Positions 45,441-54,702 of a stretch of DNA of 64,000 nucleotides are shown piece after piece. The stretch comes from Fischerella muscicola PCC 7414. GTDB lineage: Bacteria; Cyanobacteriota; Cyanobacteriia; Cyanobacteriales; Nostocaceae. Location of the stretch: positions 33,336-97,335 of the forward strand of contig NZ_AJLK01000151.1 in NCBI RefSeq assembly GCF_000317205.1, in the 5' to 3' direction. The translations under genes and the position numbers were made by a program. The notes beneath the pieces are model-generated. The model saw only the letters and a list, made by a program, of their open reading frames with translations, had not been told where the DNA came from and did no database searches. Each line of letters begins with the position of its first letter. The stretch's first letter is position 1.

Positions 45441-48400
45441 ATGGCCATAGTCAGAGCTATCCCAGAACAAGGTCAACTGGTTAACGTTCGCTCCCGGCAG
45501 TTCGTTGTTACGGATGTGCGTAATACGACTTTACCCACCAATCCAATGCTGAGTGCAGTGGAAAAGACCCAGCATTTGGTTAGTCTATCCTCTGTTGAAG
45601 ATGATGGTTTGGGAGAAGAATTACAAGTAATTTGGGAATTGGAGCCTGGGGCAGTAGTTTATGAAAAGATGGAGTTGCCCAAACCCACAGGATTTGACCC
45701 ACCTGCAAGGTTAGATGCATTTCTCGATGCCGTGCGCTGGGGGGCAGCATCAACAGCTGATATTCGTACTTTACAATCCCCCTTTCGCAGTGGCATTGAT
45801 ATTGAAGATTATCAGCTTGACCCAGTAGTGCGAGCAATTCAAATGCCTCGCGTTAATTTGCTGATTGCAGATGATGTCGGATTGGGTAAAACCATTGAGG
45901 CGGGGTTAGTTGCTCAAGAATTAATTATCCGTCATCGCTGTCGGCGCATTTTGATAGTATGTCCATCTTCACTGCAAATTCAGTGGCGAGACCAAATGCG
46001 CGATAAGTTTGGTTTGGATTTCCGCGTCGTGGATAGTGCCTTAATGAAGGAACTGCGGCGGAAGCGGGGAATCCACGTCAACCCCTGGCAACATTTTCCC
46101 CGGTTGATTACTTCGGTAGATTTTCTCAAACGCGATCGCCCTCTGCGCTTATTGCGCGAAATCTTACCCGCAGAAGGCGAACCAATGTATCCCCGGCGAT
46201 TTGATTTGCTGATTGTGGATGAAGCACATAATGTTGCTCCCTCTGGTGGCGGGAACTATGCTGTGGATTCCTTGAGAACGGCTGCTATTCGGTTTTTAGT
46301 GCCGCATTTTGAACACAAGTTATTTTTGACAGCGACACCACATAACGGCTATCCCGAAAGTTTTACTGCACTGTTGGAATTACTGGATAGCCAACGCTTT
46401 GCACGGGGAGTAGCACCAGACCGTAAGCAGTTACAAGTAATCATGGTTCGCCGTCTCAAATCGGAGATCAAAGGTTGGGACGGTTCTGACTTATTTCCAC
46501 AGCGTTTATTAGAAGCGATTCCTGTAGATTATCCCGCAGCCGAACGCCAAGCACACGCTGCTCTCAAGCGTTATACCGAATTGCGCTGCAAGGGGGTAAA
46601 AGATAATACAGAAAAATATGCTACTGAATTTGTGCTGAAACTGTTAAAAAAGCGGCTGTTTTCCTCTCCTCAAGCCTTCGCTCTCACTCTCGCCCAGCAT
46701 GAAGAATCTCTACAAAATGCCCGTCGCCGCAGTTCTAGCAGTTTATCTCGACCAACCGAAGGAATTTTACGCCGCCAGTTAGCACAAATTGAAGAAGATT
46801 TTGCAGATGATGAGGTTTATGAAGAATCGGCAGATGAGGCAATTACTAATACCACTCGGTTATTTAGAGAACTGAGTGCAGAAGAACAGACCTTGCTGCG
46901 GCAGATGCGAGAATGGGCAGAGACAACATCAAATACTTTAGATACCAAAGCTAGAGAATTACTGAATTGGATTAATACCTACATTAAACTAGGTGGTAAA
47001 TGGTCTAACGAAAGAGTAATAATTTTTACAGAATATCGAGCTACACAGAAATGGTTATATAACTTATTTGCCACAGAAGGGTTAGTAGATGGCGATCGCC
47101 TAATGACGCTTTACGGCGGAATGAAGTCAGAAGACCGAGAGCAGGTAAAAGCAGCGTTTCAAGCATCCCCTGATATTTCCCCAGTCCGAATTTTGCTGGC
47201 GACGGATGCAGCGAGTGAGGGTTTGGATTTGCAGAATTTCTGTTCACGCCTCATTCACTACGAAATTCCTTGGAACCCGAACCGCATGGAACAGCGTAAC
47301 GGACGAATTGATCGTCACGGGCAAAAAGCTAAAGAAGTGAGGGTTTACCACTTTGTGGGTAAAGATTATCAGCATAATGCAACGACTGGTCTACGTCCTG
47401 GGGAGTTGGAAGGGGATTTAGAATTTCTCATGCGGGCGGCGTTGAAAATTAACAACATCCGCGAAGATTTAGGTAAGGTGGGGCCAGTGATTGCGGCGCA
47501 GGTGGAAGAAGCGATGATGGGGTATCGCAGCGTTTTGGATACTTCAGTCGCAGAAAGGGAATCTGAAGTTGTACGGCGGATGTTAAAGTTTGAGCGTCAG
47601 GTGCGGGAGCAAATTGAGAAACTCAGGGAACAGCTAGATGAAACGCGCCAGCATTTGCGGCTGACACCAGATAATATTGAGGCGGTAGTCAAAATTGGTT
47701 TGGAATTAGCCCAACAACCAGCTTTGATTGCTACCGAGGTAGAGGGAGTAAATGGACAAGTATTTTACCTACCACCATTAAAAAGTAGTTGGGCAGTTTG
47801 CAGCGAAGGTTTAGCCCATCCCCACACTAAAAAAATTCGTCCGATTGTTTTTGACCCGGAATTAGCACATGGTAGAGATGATGTAGTGTTAGCACACTTA
47901 AATCATCGTTTGGTGCAGATGTGCTTGCGCTTGTTACGTGCTGAAGTTTGGTCAAAAGAAGGTAGAAAAGCTTTGCACCGGGTAACAGCGCGTTTAGTTC
48001 CAAATTCAGTGTTGGATACACCAGCAGTTATAGCTTACGGTCGATTGGTGATTTTAGGTAGTGACCAGCAACGATTACATGAGGAAGTAATTACGGCGGG
48101 TGGGTTGCTCAAAGAAGGAAAATTTAGCCGTTTGGGTGTAATGAAAATTCAAGAAGCTTTAGCAAGTGCCTTACCAGAATTAGCACCGGAGAATATCACG
48201 CAGAGATTAGCCCAGTTATGGGATAGCCACGCATCGGCTTTAATGCAAGCTTTGGAGGCGCGGATGCAAGACCGTAGTAAAAGTTTACAACGAGATTTAG
48301 GCGATCGCGCTGCAAAAGAGGCAGCTGATATTACGGCGATTTTGACGGAACTGCGCCAAAGCATCCTTAATGAATTGGATGAACCTGAGTTTAAGCAGTT

Positions 48401-48590
48401 GGAACTGTTTAACACCACAGAAAAAGAACAGTTCGAGCGTAATATTAACAGCCTTAAAGCCAGAGTTGAACAAATACCCGCAGAAATTGAGCGTGAGGTG
48501 GCTGCAATCCAAGCGAGGTTTGCTAACCCAACACCAAGATTGTTTCCTTTGGCGGTTACTTACCTAATTCCTCAAAAGTTAGCACGGTGA
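45441..48590 (+). CDS. drmD: DISARM SNF2-like helicase DrmD
   Basis: A 1049-residue SNF2/Rad54-type SF2 helicase. Walker A is DDVGLGKT (144-151, with the SNF2-type DxGLGKT), the DEAH box is at 260-263, and FLTATPHNGYPE (motif III), LLATDAASEGLDLQNF (motif V) and RMEQRNGRIDRHGQ (motif VI) follow. The long C-terminal region has coiled coils. It is the first gene of a class 1 DISARM locus (drmD, drmMI, drmA, drmB, drmC all follow in order), an anti-phage system that combines DNA methylation with a restriction complex. drmD marks class 1. Confidence 0.92.
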   Translation: MAIVRAIPEQGQLVNVRSRQFVVTDVRNTTLPTNPMLSAVEKTQHLVSLSSVEDDGLGEELQVIWELEPGAVVYEKMELPKPTGFDPPARLDAFLDAVRWGAASTADIRTLQSPFRSGIDIEDYQLDPVVRAIQMPRVNLLIADDVGLGKTIEAGLVAQELIIRHRCRRILIVCPSSLQIQWRDQMRDKFGLDFRVVDSALMKELRRKRGIHVNPWQHFPRLITSVDFLKRDRPLRLLREILPAEGEPMYPRRFDLLIVDEAHNVAPSGGGNYAVDSLRTAAIRFLVPHFEHKLFLTATPHNGYPESFTALLELLDSQRFARGVAPDRKQLQVIMVRRLKSEIKGWDGSDLFPQRLLEAIPVDYPAAERQAHAALKRYTELRCKGVKDNTEKYATEFVLKLLKKRLFSSPQAFALTLAQHEESLQNARRRSSSSLSRPTEGILRRQLAQIEEDFADDEVYEESADEAITNTTRLFRELSAEEQTLLRQMREWAETTSNTLDTKARELLNWINTYIKLGGKWSNERVIIFTEYRATQKWLYNLFATEGLVDGDRLMTLYGGMKSEDREQVKAAFQASPDISPVRILLATDAASEGLDLQNFCSRLIHYEIPWNPNRMEQRNGRIDRHGQKAKEVRVYHFVGKDYQHNATTGLRPGELEGDLEFLMRAALKINNIREDLGKVGPVIAAQVEEAMMGYRSVLDTSVAERESEVVRRMLKFERQVREQIEKLREQLDETRQHLRLTPDNIEAVVKIGLELAQQPALIATEVEGVNGQVFYLPPLKSSWAVCSEGLAHPHTKKIRPIVFDPELAHGRDDVVLAHLNHRLVQMCLRLLRAEVWSKEGRKALHRVTARLVPNSVLDTPAVIAYGRLVILGSDQQRLHEEVITAGGLLKEGKFSRLGVMKIQEALASALPELAPENITQRLAQLWDSHASALMQALEARMQDRSKSLQRDLGDRAAKEAADITAILTELRQSILNELDEPEFKQLELFNTTEKEQFERNINSLKARVEQIPAEIEREVAAIQARFANPTPRLFPLAVTYLIPQKLAR

Positions 48591-48631
48591 GTATAACTGT
48601 AAATATAATTACAAAGTAATTTTGTGCGAAT

Positions 48632-49114
48632 ATGGCCAAAACACATTCGTTTGCAATTCTTGCACCTGTTCCAGAAATGCACTTGCTTTCAGCAATGGAG
48701 ACAATAACTCAATTAGAACGTGAACTAGGTAATGAAGCGGTTAAAACGGCTTTTGGTAGTATGGATTTTGAGTTATTTCGGAAAGTTGATGAGTTACGGG
48801 GGGATAAAAGTGTCGAAGTATTAATTTATGCTTCTCACTCAGATACAGATCAACCTTTGGACTCAGAAGTGTCTTGGAAAGCTTTATACATCGGTCATGT
48901 AAATTCTCGTAATGGTAGGTATCCTGGTAACGCTAGGTTTCGTCCACCATCTACTGCTAGTGATAAGCCCACTTGGGCTAGTTTTTGGGAAGTGCAAGAT
49001 TTGAAACCACTAACTTCTCCTAAAAAAATTGGCTCTTTAAAAGGTTTAGGTAAAAAGTCGTACTATAATCCTCGCTTTATTCCTGAAAGACCATTGTTAA
49101 TTGAATACCCCTGA
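48632..49114 (+). CDS. Hypothetical protein inside DISARM (160 aa)
   Basis: A 160-residue protein between drmD and drmMI, not a core DISARM component. The C-terminal half (VSWKALYIGHVNSRNGRYPG, then ASFWEVQDLKPL) suggests a small beta-barrel such as a PUA/EVE-like fold, but this is weak. The N-terminal half is helical (METITQLERELGNEAVKTAF). It is followed 77 bases later by a highly acidic protein gene, and the two may act together. Unrecognised. Confidence 0.6.
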   Translation: MAKTHSFAILAPVPEMHLLSAMETITQLERELGNEAVKTAFGSMDFELFRKVDELRGDKSVEVLIYASHSDTDQPLDSEVSWKALYIGHVNSRNGRYPGNARFRPPSTASDKPTWASFWEVQDLKPLTSPKKIGSLKGLGKKSYYNPRFIPERPLLIEYP

Positions 49115-49191
49115 TATTCTTATGATTTAAATAGATAAATAATTCTAGTCCATATCAAGTTACTAACTAATAATATTAAAAAATTAAAAAT

Positions 49192-49782
49192 ATGAGTACA
49201 AAAGGACTTGTTGTTTTAGTACCTTACAAAACCGGACAAGAATTTTATTCCGACTATGAAGATGATTATGAATATGGAAATGAAGACGATGAAGAAAATG
49301 AAGAGTTTTTAGAAACGAATAAAGATGATGAAAACGATGAAGACGATGAAAAATTTTTAGAAGCGGATGAAGATGAGAATTTAGCTTATCTTCCTGTTTA
49401 TGTTGAAACAGAGGATGAGGATTTAGCTTTAATGTCTGTCGCTTATGAAGCGTGTCAATGTAGATACGTAACTTTCTCATCATCAGTTACAACAGCACAA
49501 GAATGGGAAGATAGAGGTTATCCTGGAACGGTAGAAAATCCAGGAGTGGATTTACCTCCTAGCTACGAAGCCTTTGAAATTCCTGAACCTGGAGATTGTT
49601 TCTGTTGCGCTAGTATGGAAGATTACGAAGTTGTTACTCCAGAAGAAATGATCAAAAGATTAAAGATATCAAAAGCAGATTATATTCTCGTGTATTTAGA
49701 AGACGATGATGACTTATGGGAACAGTTCAATAATTGGTGTGTTAAATTTTTGAATTATTCTATTTTCCGACCTCACAAATAA
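49192..49782 (+). CDS. Highly acidic hypothetical protein inside DISARM
   Basis: A 196-residue protein. Residues 18-75 are an extreme Asp/Glu-rich segment (for example DEENEEFLETNKDDENDEDD), with further acidic clusters at the C-terminus (LVYLEDDDDLWEQFNNW). Between them lies a normal domain with two short Cys motifs (ACQCR and DCFCC). The acidic run could mimic DNA charge or bind a basic partner. The underlying bases are GAA/GAT repeats, so the tract may be prone to length change. It is placed between drmD and drmMI with the 160-residue gene; no known family. Confidence 0.6.
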   Translation: MSTKGLVVLVPYKTGQEFYSDYEDDYEYGNEDDEENEEFLETNKDDENDEDDEKFLEADEDENLAYLPVYVETEDEDLALMSVAYEACQCRYVTFSSSVTTAQEWEDRGYPGTVENPGVDLPPSYEAFEIPEPGDCFCCASMEDYEVVTPEEMIKRLKISKADYILVYLEDDDDLWEQFNNWCVKFLNYSIFRPHK

Positions 49783-49814
49783 ATCTATTTAGGTAAATTT
49801 TCAGTTTAAAAACT

Positions 49815-49849
49815 AAACCCTATTCCCCATTACCCATTACCAATTCCCC
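49815..49849. repeat. Heptamer-like repeat before drmMI
   Basis: CCCTATTCCCCATTACCCATTACC-type sequence occupies the bases just before the drmMI ATG. CCCATTA-like units recur every seven bases. This is the complement-type version of the GGGAATA/GGGTAAT repeats found at the other junctions of the locus. Confidence 0.6.
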
Positions 49850-52800
49850 ATGTCTACCGCCCGTCATCACGCCGAATGGTTATCTTTAGTTGAAGCTTCT
49901 GGCCCATTTCTTAGTTTACCCGTACTGGTAAAAGCATTTCCTAATGGATTGGATGCTCACGATCCAGAACACTTGAAACTACTGCGGTTGGCTTGCGAGG
50001 AATGGCAGGATAACCAATTAGGCGCACGTCCTGACTCAGCGATTCATCGGGCTTGGGTGGATTTTGTGCTGCGGCAGACTTTGGAATTTACAGATGAGGT
50101 GTTGCTATCAGGGCAGCGCATTTCTACGGGGCTGGCTGCGACTATTGCAGAACATGGGGAAACCTTACGTCCTGACTGGGTGGTAGTAAATCCTACGGGA
50201 ACACCAGACGCAGGGACACCTCGGTTGCTGGTACAAATTGTACCGCCTGAGCAAGATTTAGAAAAACCCCTGAAAGACCGTCGATGGAAAGCCAGCCCAG
50301 CAACGCGGATGATGGAGTTGCTGCACGCCTGTAATGTGCGGTTGGGGTTGGTGACGAATGGAGAACATTGGCTGCTGGTAAACGCGCCACGGGGGGAAAC
50401 GACTGGTTTTATTTCCTGGTATGGGGTGCTGTGGCTGGAAGAACACATTACGCTGCGGGCGTTTCGGAGTTTGCTGGGTGTACAACGCTTTTTTGGGGTG
50501 GATGACTCCCAAACCTTGGAGACTTTGCTAAAAGAAAGTGTTACCGACCAGCAAGAAGTTACCGACCAACTTGGCTATCAAGTCCGCAAAGCAGTAGAGG
50601 TGTTGGTAGAGGCGTTAGACCGCATTGACCAAGATAGAAACCGCACTCTCCTGCAAGGTATTTCGGAAACCCAACTGTACGAAGCTGCGTTGACAGTGAT
50701 GATGCGGCTGGTGTTTTTGTTTTCGGCGGAGGAACGGGGTTTGTTGCTACTGGGCGACCCGCTTTACGACCAGTATTATGCTGTTTCGACGCTGCGGGAA
50801 CAGTTGCAGCAACGGGCTGATAAAGAAGGTGAGGAAGTTTTAGAACGGCGTTATGATGCTTGGTGTCGGCTGTTGGCGACATTTCGGGCAGTTTATGGCG
50901 GTGTTCAGCATGATACTTTGCAGCTTCCCGCCTATGGTGGTAGTTTGTTTGACCCTGACAGGTTCCCATTTTTAGAAGGTCGAATGACGGGGACAAGCTG
51001 GGAAGCAACTCCCGCCGACCCGATTCCAGTAAATAACCGGATTGTGCTGCACCTGTTGGAAGCTTTGCAAGTATTACAGGTGAAGGTGGCTGGTGCTGTA
51101 GAACCACGTAGGCTATCTTTCCGGGCATTAGATATTGAACAAATTGGTCATGTTTATGAAGGTTTACTCGACCATACAGCAGTCAAGGCAACTTCGCCTG
51201 TTTTGGGTTTAATGGGAACACGGTATCAAGAACCGGAAGTTGCTTTGGCAAGGTTGGAAGGGATAGAGAATGGGGAATTAGTTAAATTTTTGAAGGCGGA
51301 AACAGGGCGATCGCAGTCAGCTTTGCAGAAAGCGTTACAGCAGGAGTTGACACCCCATGAAGAACAACGTTTGTTAACGGCTTGTAACAATGACCAGGAA
51401 TTATTTAACCGGGTGTTGCCTTTTGCTGGGTTAGTAAGATTAGATACTTTAGGTTATCCGGTGGTGATTCCCACGGGAAGCGTGTATGTGACGCAGGGAA
51501 GCGACAGGCGGGAGACAGGGACACACTACACGCCGCGCAGTTTGACGGAAGAAATTGTGCAGTACACCTTGGAACCGTTGGTGTATGAGGGTGTGGCTGA
51601 GGGTAAGCCGAAAGAACAGTGGAAACTCAAGTCAGCAGCAGATTTATTGAAGCTGAAAATCTGCGATATGGCGATGGGTTCGGGTGCGTTTTTGGTGCAG
51701 ACTTGTCGCTATTTGGCGGAACGGTTGGTTGAGGCGTGGGAAAATGCGGAAAAGGCGAATCCTGGTAAAGTGGTGACAGCACCGGAGGGAACTTTATCTA
51801 AGTCGCGTCCAGAGGAGTGTGTAATTCCCAAGGATGCCGATGAACGGTTGATGGTGGCGCGGCGGATAATTGCGGACAGGTGTTTGTATGGGGTGGATAA
51901 AAATCCCTTAGCGGTGGAGATGGCGAAGTTATCGCTGTGGTTGATAACACTGCAAAAGAACTGTCCATTTACGTTTGTGGATCATGCCCTAAAGTGTGGG
52001 GATTCGCTGATTGGGGTGAGTTTGGAACAATTGCGTTATTGGAATTTGGACACGACTGGGACACCAGAGTTATTTGCCGATCAGATTCGGCGGGAAGTTG
52101 ATAAGGTAATTGAGTTACGGCGAGAGATAGCATCGCTTCCAGTGTTGACGAGGGAAGACCAAAATCGCAAGGCATATTTGTTAGCCCAGGCGAATGCGAG
52201 AAGTTTTGATTTACGTAGAGGTTGCGATTTATTGGTTGGTAGTTATTTTAATGATTGGTCTGAGAAGGAACGGGAAGGTTTAAGGAAGACTTTGTTAACT
52301 ACATTTCGGGATGGTGTAGATATTCCTGAAGGTATGGGTAAGGCTTTACCTGATTTTGAAAAGTTGCGTCCTTTTCATTGGGAGTTGGAATTTCCTGAAG
52401 TATTTATTGATGAAGAAAGACAGGGGTTTAATGCAATAGTTGGTAATCCACCTTTTATGGGTGGAACGCTAGCTTCTGCGGTGTTAGGTGAAAATTATAT
52501 GCGTCACCTTCGCAACCAAAATCAACCTTGGCATGGGAAAGCTGATTTAGTTGGACTATTTTTAAGAATAGGCTTTCGCTTGCTTACAACAAAAGGTTTT
52601 ATTGGAGTATTAGCTACTTCTTCTCTCACTCGTGGCGAAACTGTAGAAAGTACATTAGTTCCCTTACTACAAGCAAACTCTGTTATTTATCATGCTCGTT
52701 CACCATTTCCTTGGCCAGGTAAAGCACAGGTTAATGCGGTTATTGTATTACTTACAAATTCAAAATGGCAAGCAAGTATTATTTTGGATGAGTTGGAAGT

Positions 52801-53500
52801 CCCAAGTATTACTGCTGATCTTGAAGCAACATTTGTTAATAATTCGGAACCATACGAGCTTGTTGATTTTTATTTAGAAGGCTACATGGGTATAAAACTT
52901 TCTCCTAAAAATGTATCTCTTACTAAGAGCGATATAAATAAGCTACCACAAAGAATTTGCAAGGCTTTTTTGCCTGCTGTAGGAGGGGAAGAACTATATC
53001 AACTCATTGATCTTAGTGAAAGTCATTATTCATTTTCTTCTGATCTGTTATCACAGGAAGATTTGGAAGAATACTGTAAAATAACAGGGCAAAGTCTCTC
53101 TATCAATGATATTAATCACTCCCGTCCTGCTAAAGAATTGAGATTAAGGCTAAATATGAGCCAACTTAATTTTGCTTGTGCAGAAACAACTTACGGTCAA
53201 TTATCTTTTGCAAAAATACCTAGTATTGGAATTATTCCTAAGCATAAGATTATAGTGTTTCCATGCCAAAGTTGGGCAAGTTTTTTAATATTGCAATCAA
53301 ATGTTCATGATATTTGGGCTTGGAAATATGGAGTTAGAAGAGGCGATAGTTTAGGATATTCTCCAAAAAGATGTAGTAATACTTTTCCATTGCCACAAAT
53401 ATTATATGAAGAAGATAAAACAGTTGTGTATAAACAGCTTAATATAAGCGGTCAAGAGTATTATAACTTTAGATTTAGTATGAATGACAGCAAGGTCTGA
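49850..53500 (+). CDS. drmMI: DISARM adenine-N6 DNA methyltransferase DrmMI (main part)
   Basis: A 1216-residue class 1 DISARM methyltransferase. The N-terminal 500 residues are the usual extended region. SAM motif I is ICDMAMGSGAFLVQTC (about 605-615) and the catalytic motif IV is IVGNPPFMGG (N866-F869), typical of gamma-type N6-adenine methyltransferases. The C-terminal third is a target-recognition region. The frame ends YYNFRFSMNDSKV. The conserved family tail (EGLTKTYNRFHNPDD) follows in another frame at 53484, so the gene is split. It methylates host DNA to mark it as self, if functional. Confidence 0.9.
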   Translation: MSTARHHAEWLSLVEASGPFLSLPVLVKAFPNGLDAHDPEHLKLLRLACEEWQDNQLGARPDSAIHRAWVDFVLRQTLEFTDEVLLSGQRISTGLAATIAEHGETLRPDWVVVNPTGTPDAGTPRLLVQIVPPEQDLEKPLKDRRWKASPATRMMELLHACNVRLGLVTNGEHWLLVNAPRGETTGFISWYGVLWLEEHITLRAFRSLLGVQRFFGVDDSQTLETLLKESVTDQQEVTDQLGYQVRKAVEVLVEALDRIDQDRNRTLLQGISETQLYEAALTVMMRLVFLFSAEERGLLLLGDPLYDQYYAVSTLREQLQQRADKEGEEVLERRYDAWCRLLATFRAVYGGVQHDTLQLPAYGGSLFDPDRFPFLEGRMTGTSWEATPADPIPVNNRIVLHLLEALQVLQVKVAGAVEPRRLSFRALDIEQIGHVYEGLLDHTAVKATSPVLGLMGTRYQEPEVALARLEGIENGELVKFLKAETGRSQSALQKALQQELTPHEEQRLLTACNNDQELFNRVLPFAGLVRLDTLGYPVVIPTGSVYVTQGSDRRETGTHYTPRSLTEEIVQYTLEPLVYEGVAEGKPKEQWKLKSAADLLKLKICDMAMGSGAFLVQTCRYLAERLVEAWENAEKANPGKVVTAPEGTLSKSRPEECVIPKDADERLMVARRIIADRCLYGVDKNPLAVEMAKLSLWLITLQKNCPFTFVDHALKCGDSLIGVSLEQLRYWNLDTTGTPELFADQIRREVDKVIELRREIASLPVLTREDQNRKAYLLAQANARSFDLRRGCDLLVGSYFNDWSEKEREGLRKTLLTTFRDGVDIPEGMGKALPDFEKLRPFHWELEFPEVFIDEERQGFNAIVGNPPFMGGTLASAVLGENYMRHLRNQNQPWHGKADLVGLFLRIGFRLLTTKGFIGVLATSSLTRGETVESTLVPLLQANSVIYHARSPFPWPGKAQVNAVIVLLTNSKWQASIILDELEVPSITADLEATFVNNSEPYELVDFYLEGYMGIKLSPKNVSLTKSDINKLPQRICKAFLPAVGGEELYQLIDLSESHYSFSSDLLSQEDLEEYCKITGQSLSINDINHSRPAKELRLRLNMSQLNFACAETTYGQLSFAKIPSIGIIPKHKIIVFPCQSWASFLILQSNVHDIWAWKYGVRRGDSLGYSPKRCSNTFPLPQILYEEDKTVVYKQLNISGQEYYNFRFSMNDSKV

Positions 53501-53864
53501 AGGATTAACCAAAACCTACAACCGCTTCCACAACCCCGACGACACCGCCGCCGATATTCAACAATTGCGCGAATTGCACATAGAAATGGATAATGCTGTA
53601 GCTGCTGCTTACGGTTGGCAACATTTAGAATTATCTCATGGTTTCCACCAAACTAAACAAGGCTTACGCTTCACCATTAGCGAAACTGCACGGCGAGAAG
53701 TGCTAGATAGATTATTAGAATTAAATCACCAACGCTATGCTGAAGAGGTAGCACAGGGTTTACATGATAAAGGCAAGAAAAAAGCTAAATCTGGAGGTAA
53801 GAAAAAGGCGCAAGTACAACCTAAAAAACAAGATAATGATAGTGAGCAATTGAGTTTGTTTTAG
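53484..53864 (+). CDS. C-terminal segment of DrmMI in a shifted frame
   Basis: A 126-residue frame overlapping the end of drmMI by 17 bases. Its start, RSEGLTKTYNRFHNPDDTAA, and the following QLRELHIEMDNAVAAAYGW and RREVLDRLLELNHQRYAEEV are the usual C-terminal end of long PglX/DrmMI-type methyltransferases. A Lys-rich tail with repeated KKKA closes the protein. One base skipped at AAG-G-TCT-GAA would fuse it to the main part. It may be a frameshift mutation, a natural split with coupled reinitiation at the ATG at 53484, or a recoding site. Confidence 0.8.
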   Translation: MTARSEGLTKTYNRFHNPDDTAADIQQLRELHIEMDNAVAAAYGWQHLELSHGFHQTKQGLRFTISETARREVLDRLLELNHQRYAEEVAQGLHDKGKKKAKSGGKKKAQVQPKKQDNDSEQLSLF

Positions 53865-53886
53865 GGAATAGGGAATAGGGAATGGG
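53864..53886. repeat. GGGAATA heptamer repeat
   Basis: GGGAATA occurs at 53864-53870 and 53871-53877, and GGGAATG at 53878-53884, directly after the stop of the DrmMI tail. It is a cyanobacterial short tandem repeat that marks the left edge of the inserted cargo. Confidence 0.75.
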
Positions 53887-53894
53887 AGGATAAG

Positions 53895-54382
53895 CTAATA
53901 ATTTCCTATCTTTTTTACAAAGCGATTTTCCCAATTTTTTTCATGTTCATATTCATCCAACCAAACCTTTAAATCAATTGCATCGGTAAATTCCATAAAA
54001 GCTATTGCAAACCCTTCCAACTGTTGCAGATTCAATCCGCTAATGCGTTCGGAGATTCCAGGTATTTCTTCCTCAAGTTCATCAAGAGTACCAAAGCGAC
54101 TACGAAATAAACAAGTAAATAAATGATACGCACCAGGATATAAAATATCATCATTATTTACTGACTCTTGCATAATATCCTCTCTAAAAATTGCTGAATT
54201 AAATCTTTTTCAAACTTCAAACCTGCTAATATCTCTGTGTAAGCTGCGATATTCTGCTTTGTCTCCCTATCCGAAATTTTAGCAACACTTTGGGCAACCT
54301 GCGATAATAACCTCTGGGGTGAATCTGTCTGTGTTAAAGGTGCTAACGGTAATAATGCAGGATTATCTAGAAAGAACGCCAA
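53895..54382 (-). pseudogene. Remnant of an Rpn-family nuclease / DUF4351 gene
   Basis: Two overlapping minus-strand frames are pieces of one gene. The upstream piece (54382-54158) contains ALLPLAPLTQTDSPQRLLSQ and TKQNIAAYTEILAGLKFEKD, typical of the middle of cyanobacterial Rpn/transposase-31-like proteins. The downstream piece (54173-53895) starts MQESV and ends in a DUF4351-like RISGLNLQQLEGFAIAFMEF segment. One base change at 54170 joins them as EEDIMQESV. The N-terminal nuclease domain is missing. It is therefore a dead, truncated gene. Confidence 0.65.
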
Positions 54383-54447
54383 ATCTTCAACATTCTCACA
54401 ACACGATAGCAGTGATGTGTCATTCTTACTAAACTGAGGAAAAATTT

Positions 54448-54702
54448 ATGCGAACAGTACCAATCCAATTACCCGAAACAGTATTTTCAGCACTCCGCAA
54501 AAATCCTGAAGAATTTATTCAAGAAATGCGAATTGCAGCAGCAGTTAAATGGTATGAATTAGGCGAAATATCACAAGCCAAAGCAGCAGAAATTGCTGGA
54601 CTAACTCGTGCTGAATTTATTCATGCTTTATCACGCTACAAAGTAGATTTTATGCAATATACTGCCCAAGAGTTAGCTGAGGAATTGGCAAATGTCGATT
54701 AA
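54448..54702 (+). CDS. UPF0175-family antitoxin
   Basis: An 84-residue protein of the UPF0175 family. It has a short strand (TVPIQLPETVF) and the helix-turn-helix-like core MRIAAAVKWYELGEISQAKA followed by AAEIAGLTRAEFIHALSRYK, the family signature. It overlaps the PIN toxin gene by 11 bases. Members serve as DNA-binding antitoxins of PIN/DUF3368 toxins. Confidence 0.88.
   Translation: MRTVPIQLPETVFSALRKNPEEFIQEMRIAAAVKWYELGEISQAKAAEIAGLTRAEFIHALSRYKVDFMQYTAQELAEELANVD

Noticed and set aside
49184..49483. Minus-strand 99-codon frame opposite the acidic protein
   Set aside because: It is the His/Leu-rich antisense of the GAA/GAT tract, a shadow of the real gene.
50044..51128. Long minus-strand frames within drmMI
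   Set aside because: They lie opposite well-supported coding sequence, have low-complexity composition and no recognisable domain.
53480..53505. Programmed RF2-like +1 frameshift in drmMI
   Set aside because: The site is GTC TGA A, without the CTT slip codon and well-placed Shine-Dalgarno of prfB. Mutation or a split gene is simpler; kept only as an alternative.
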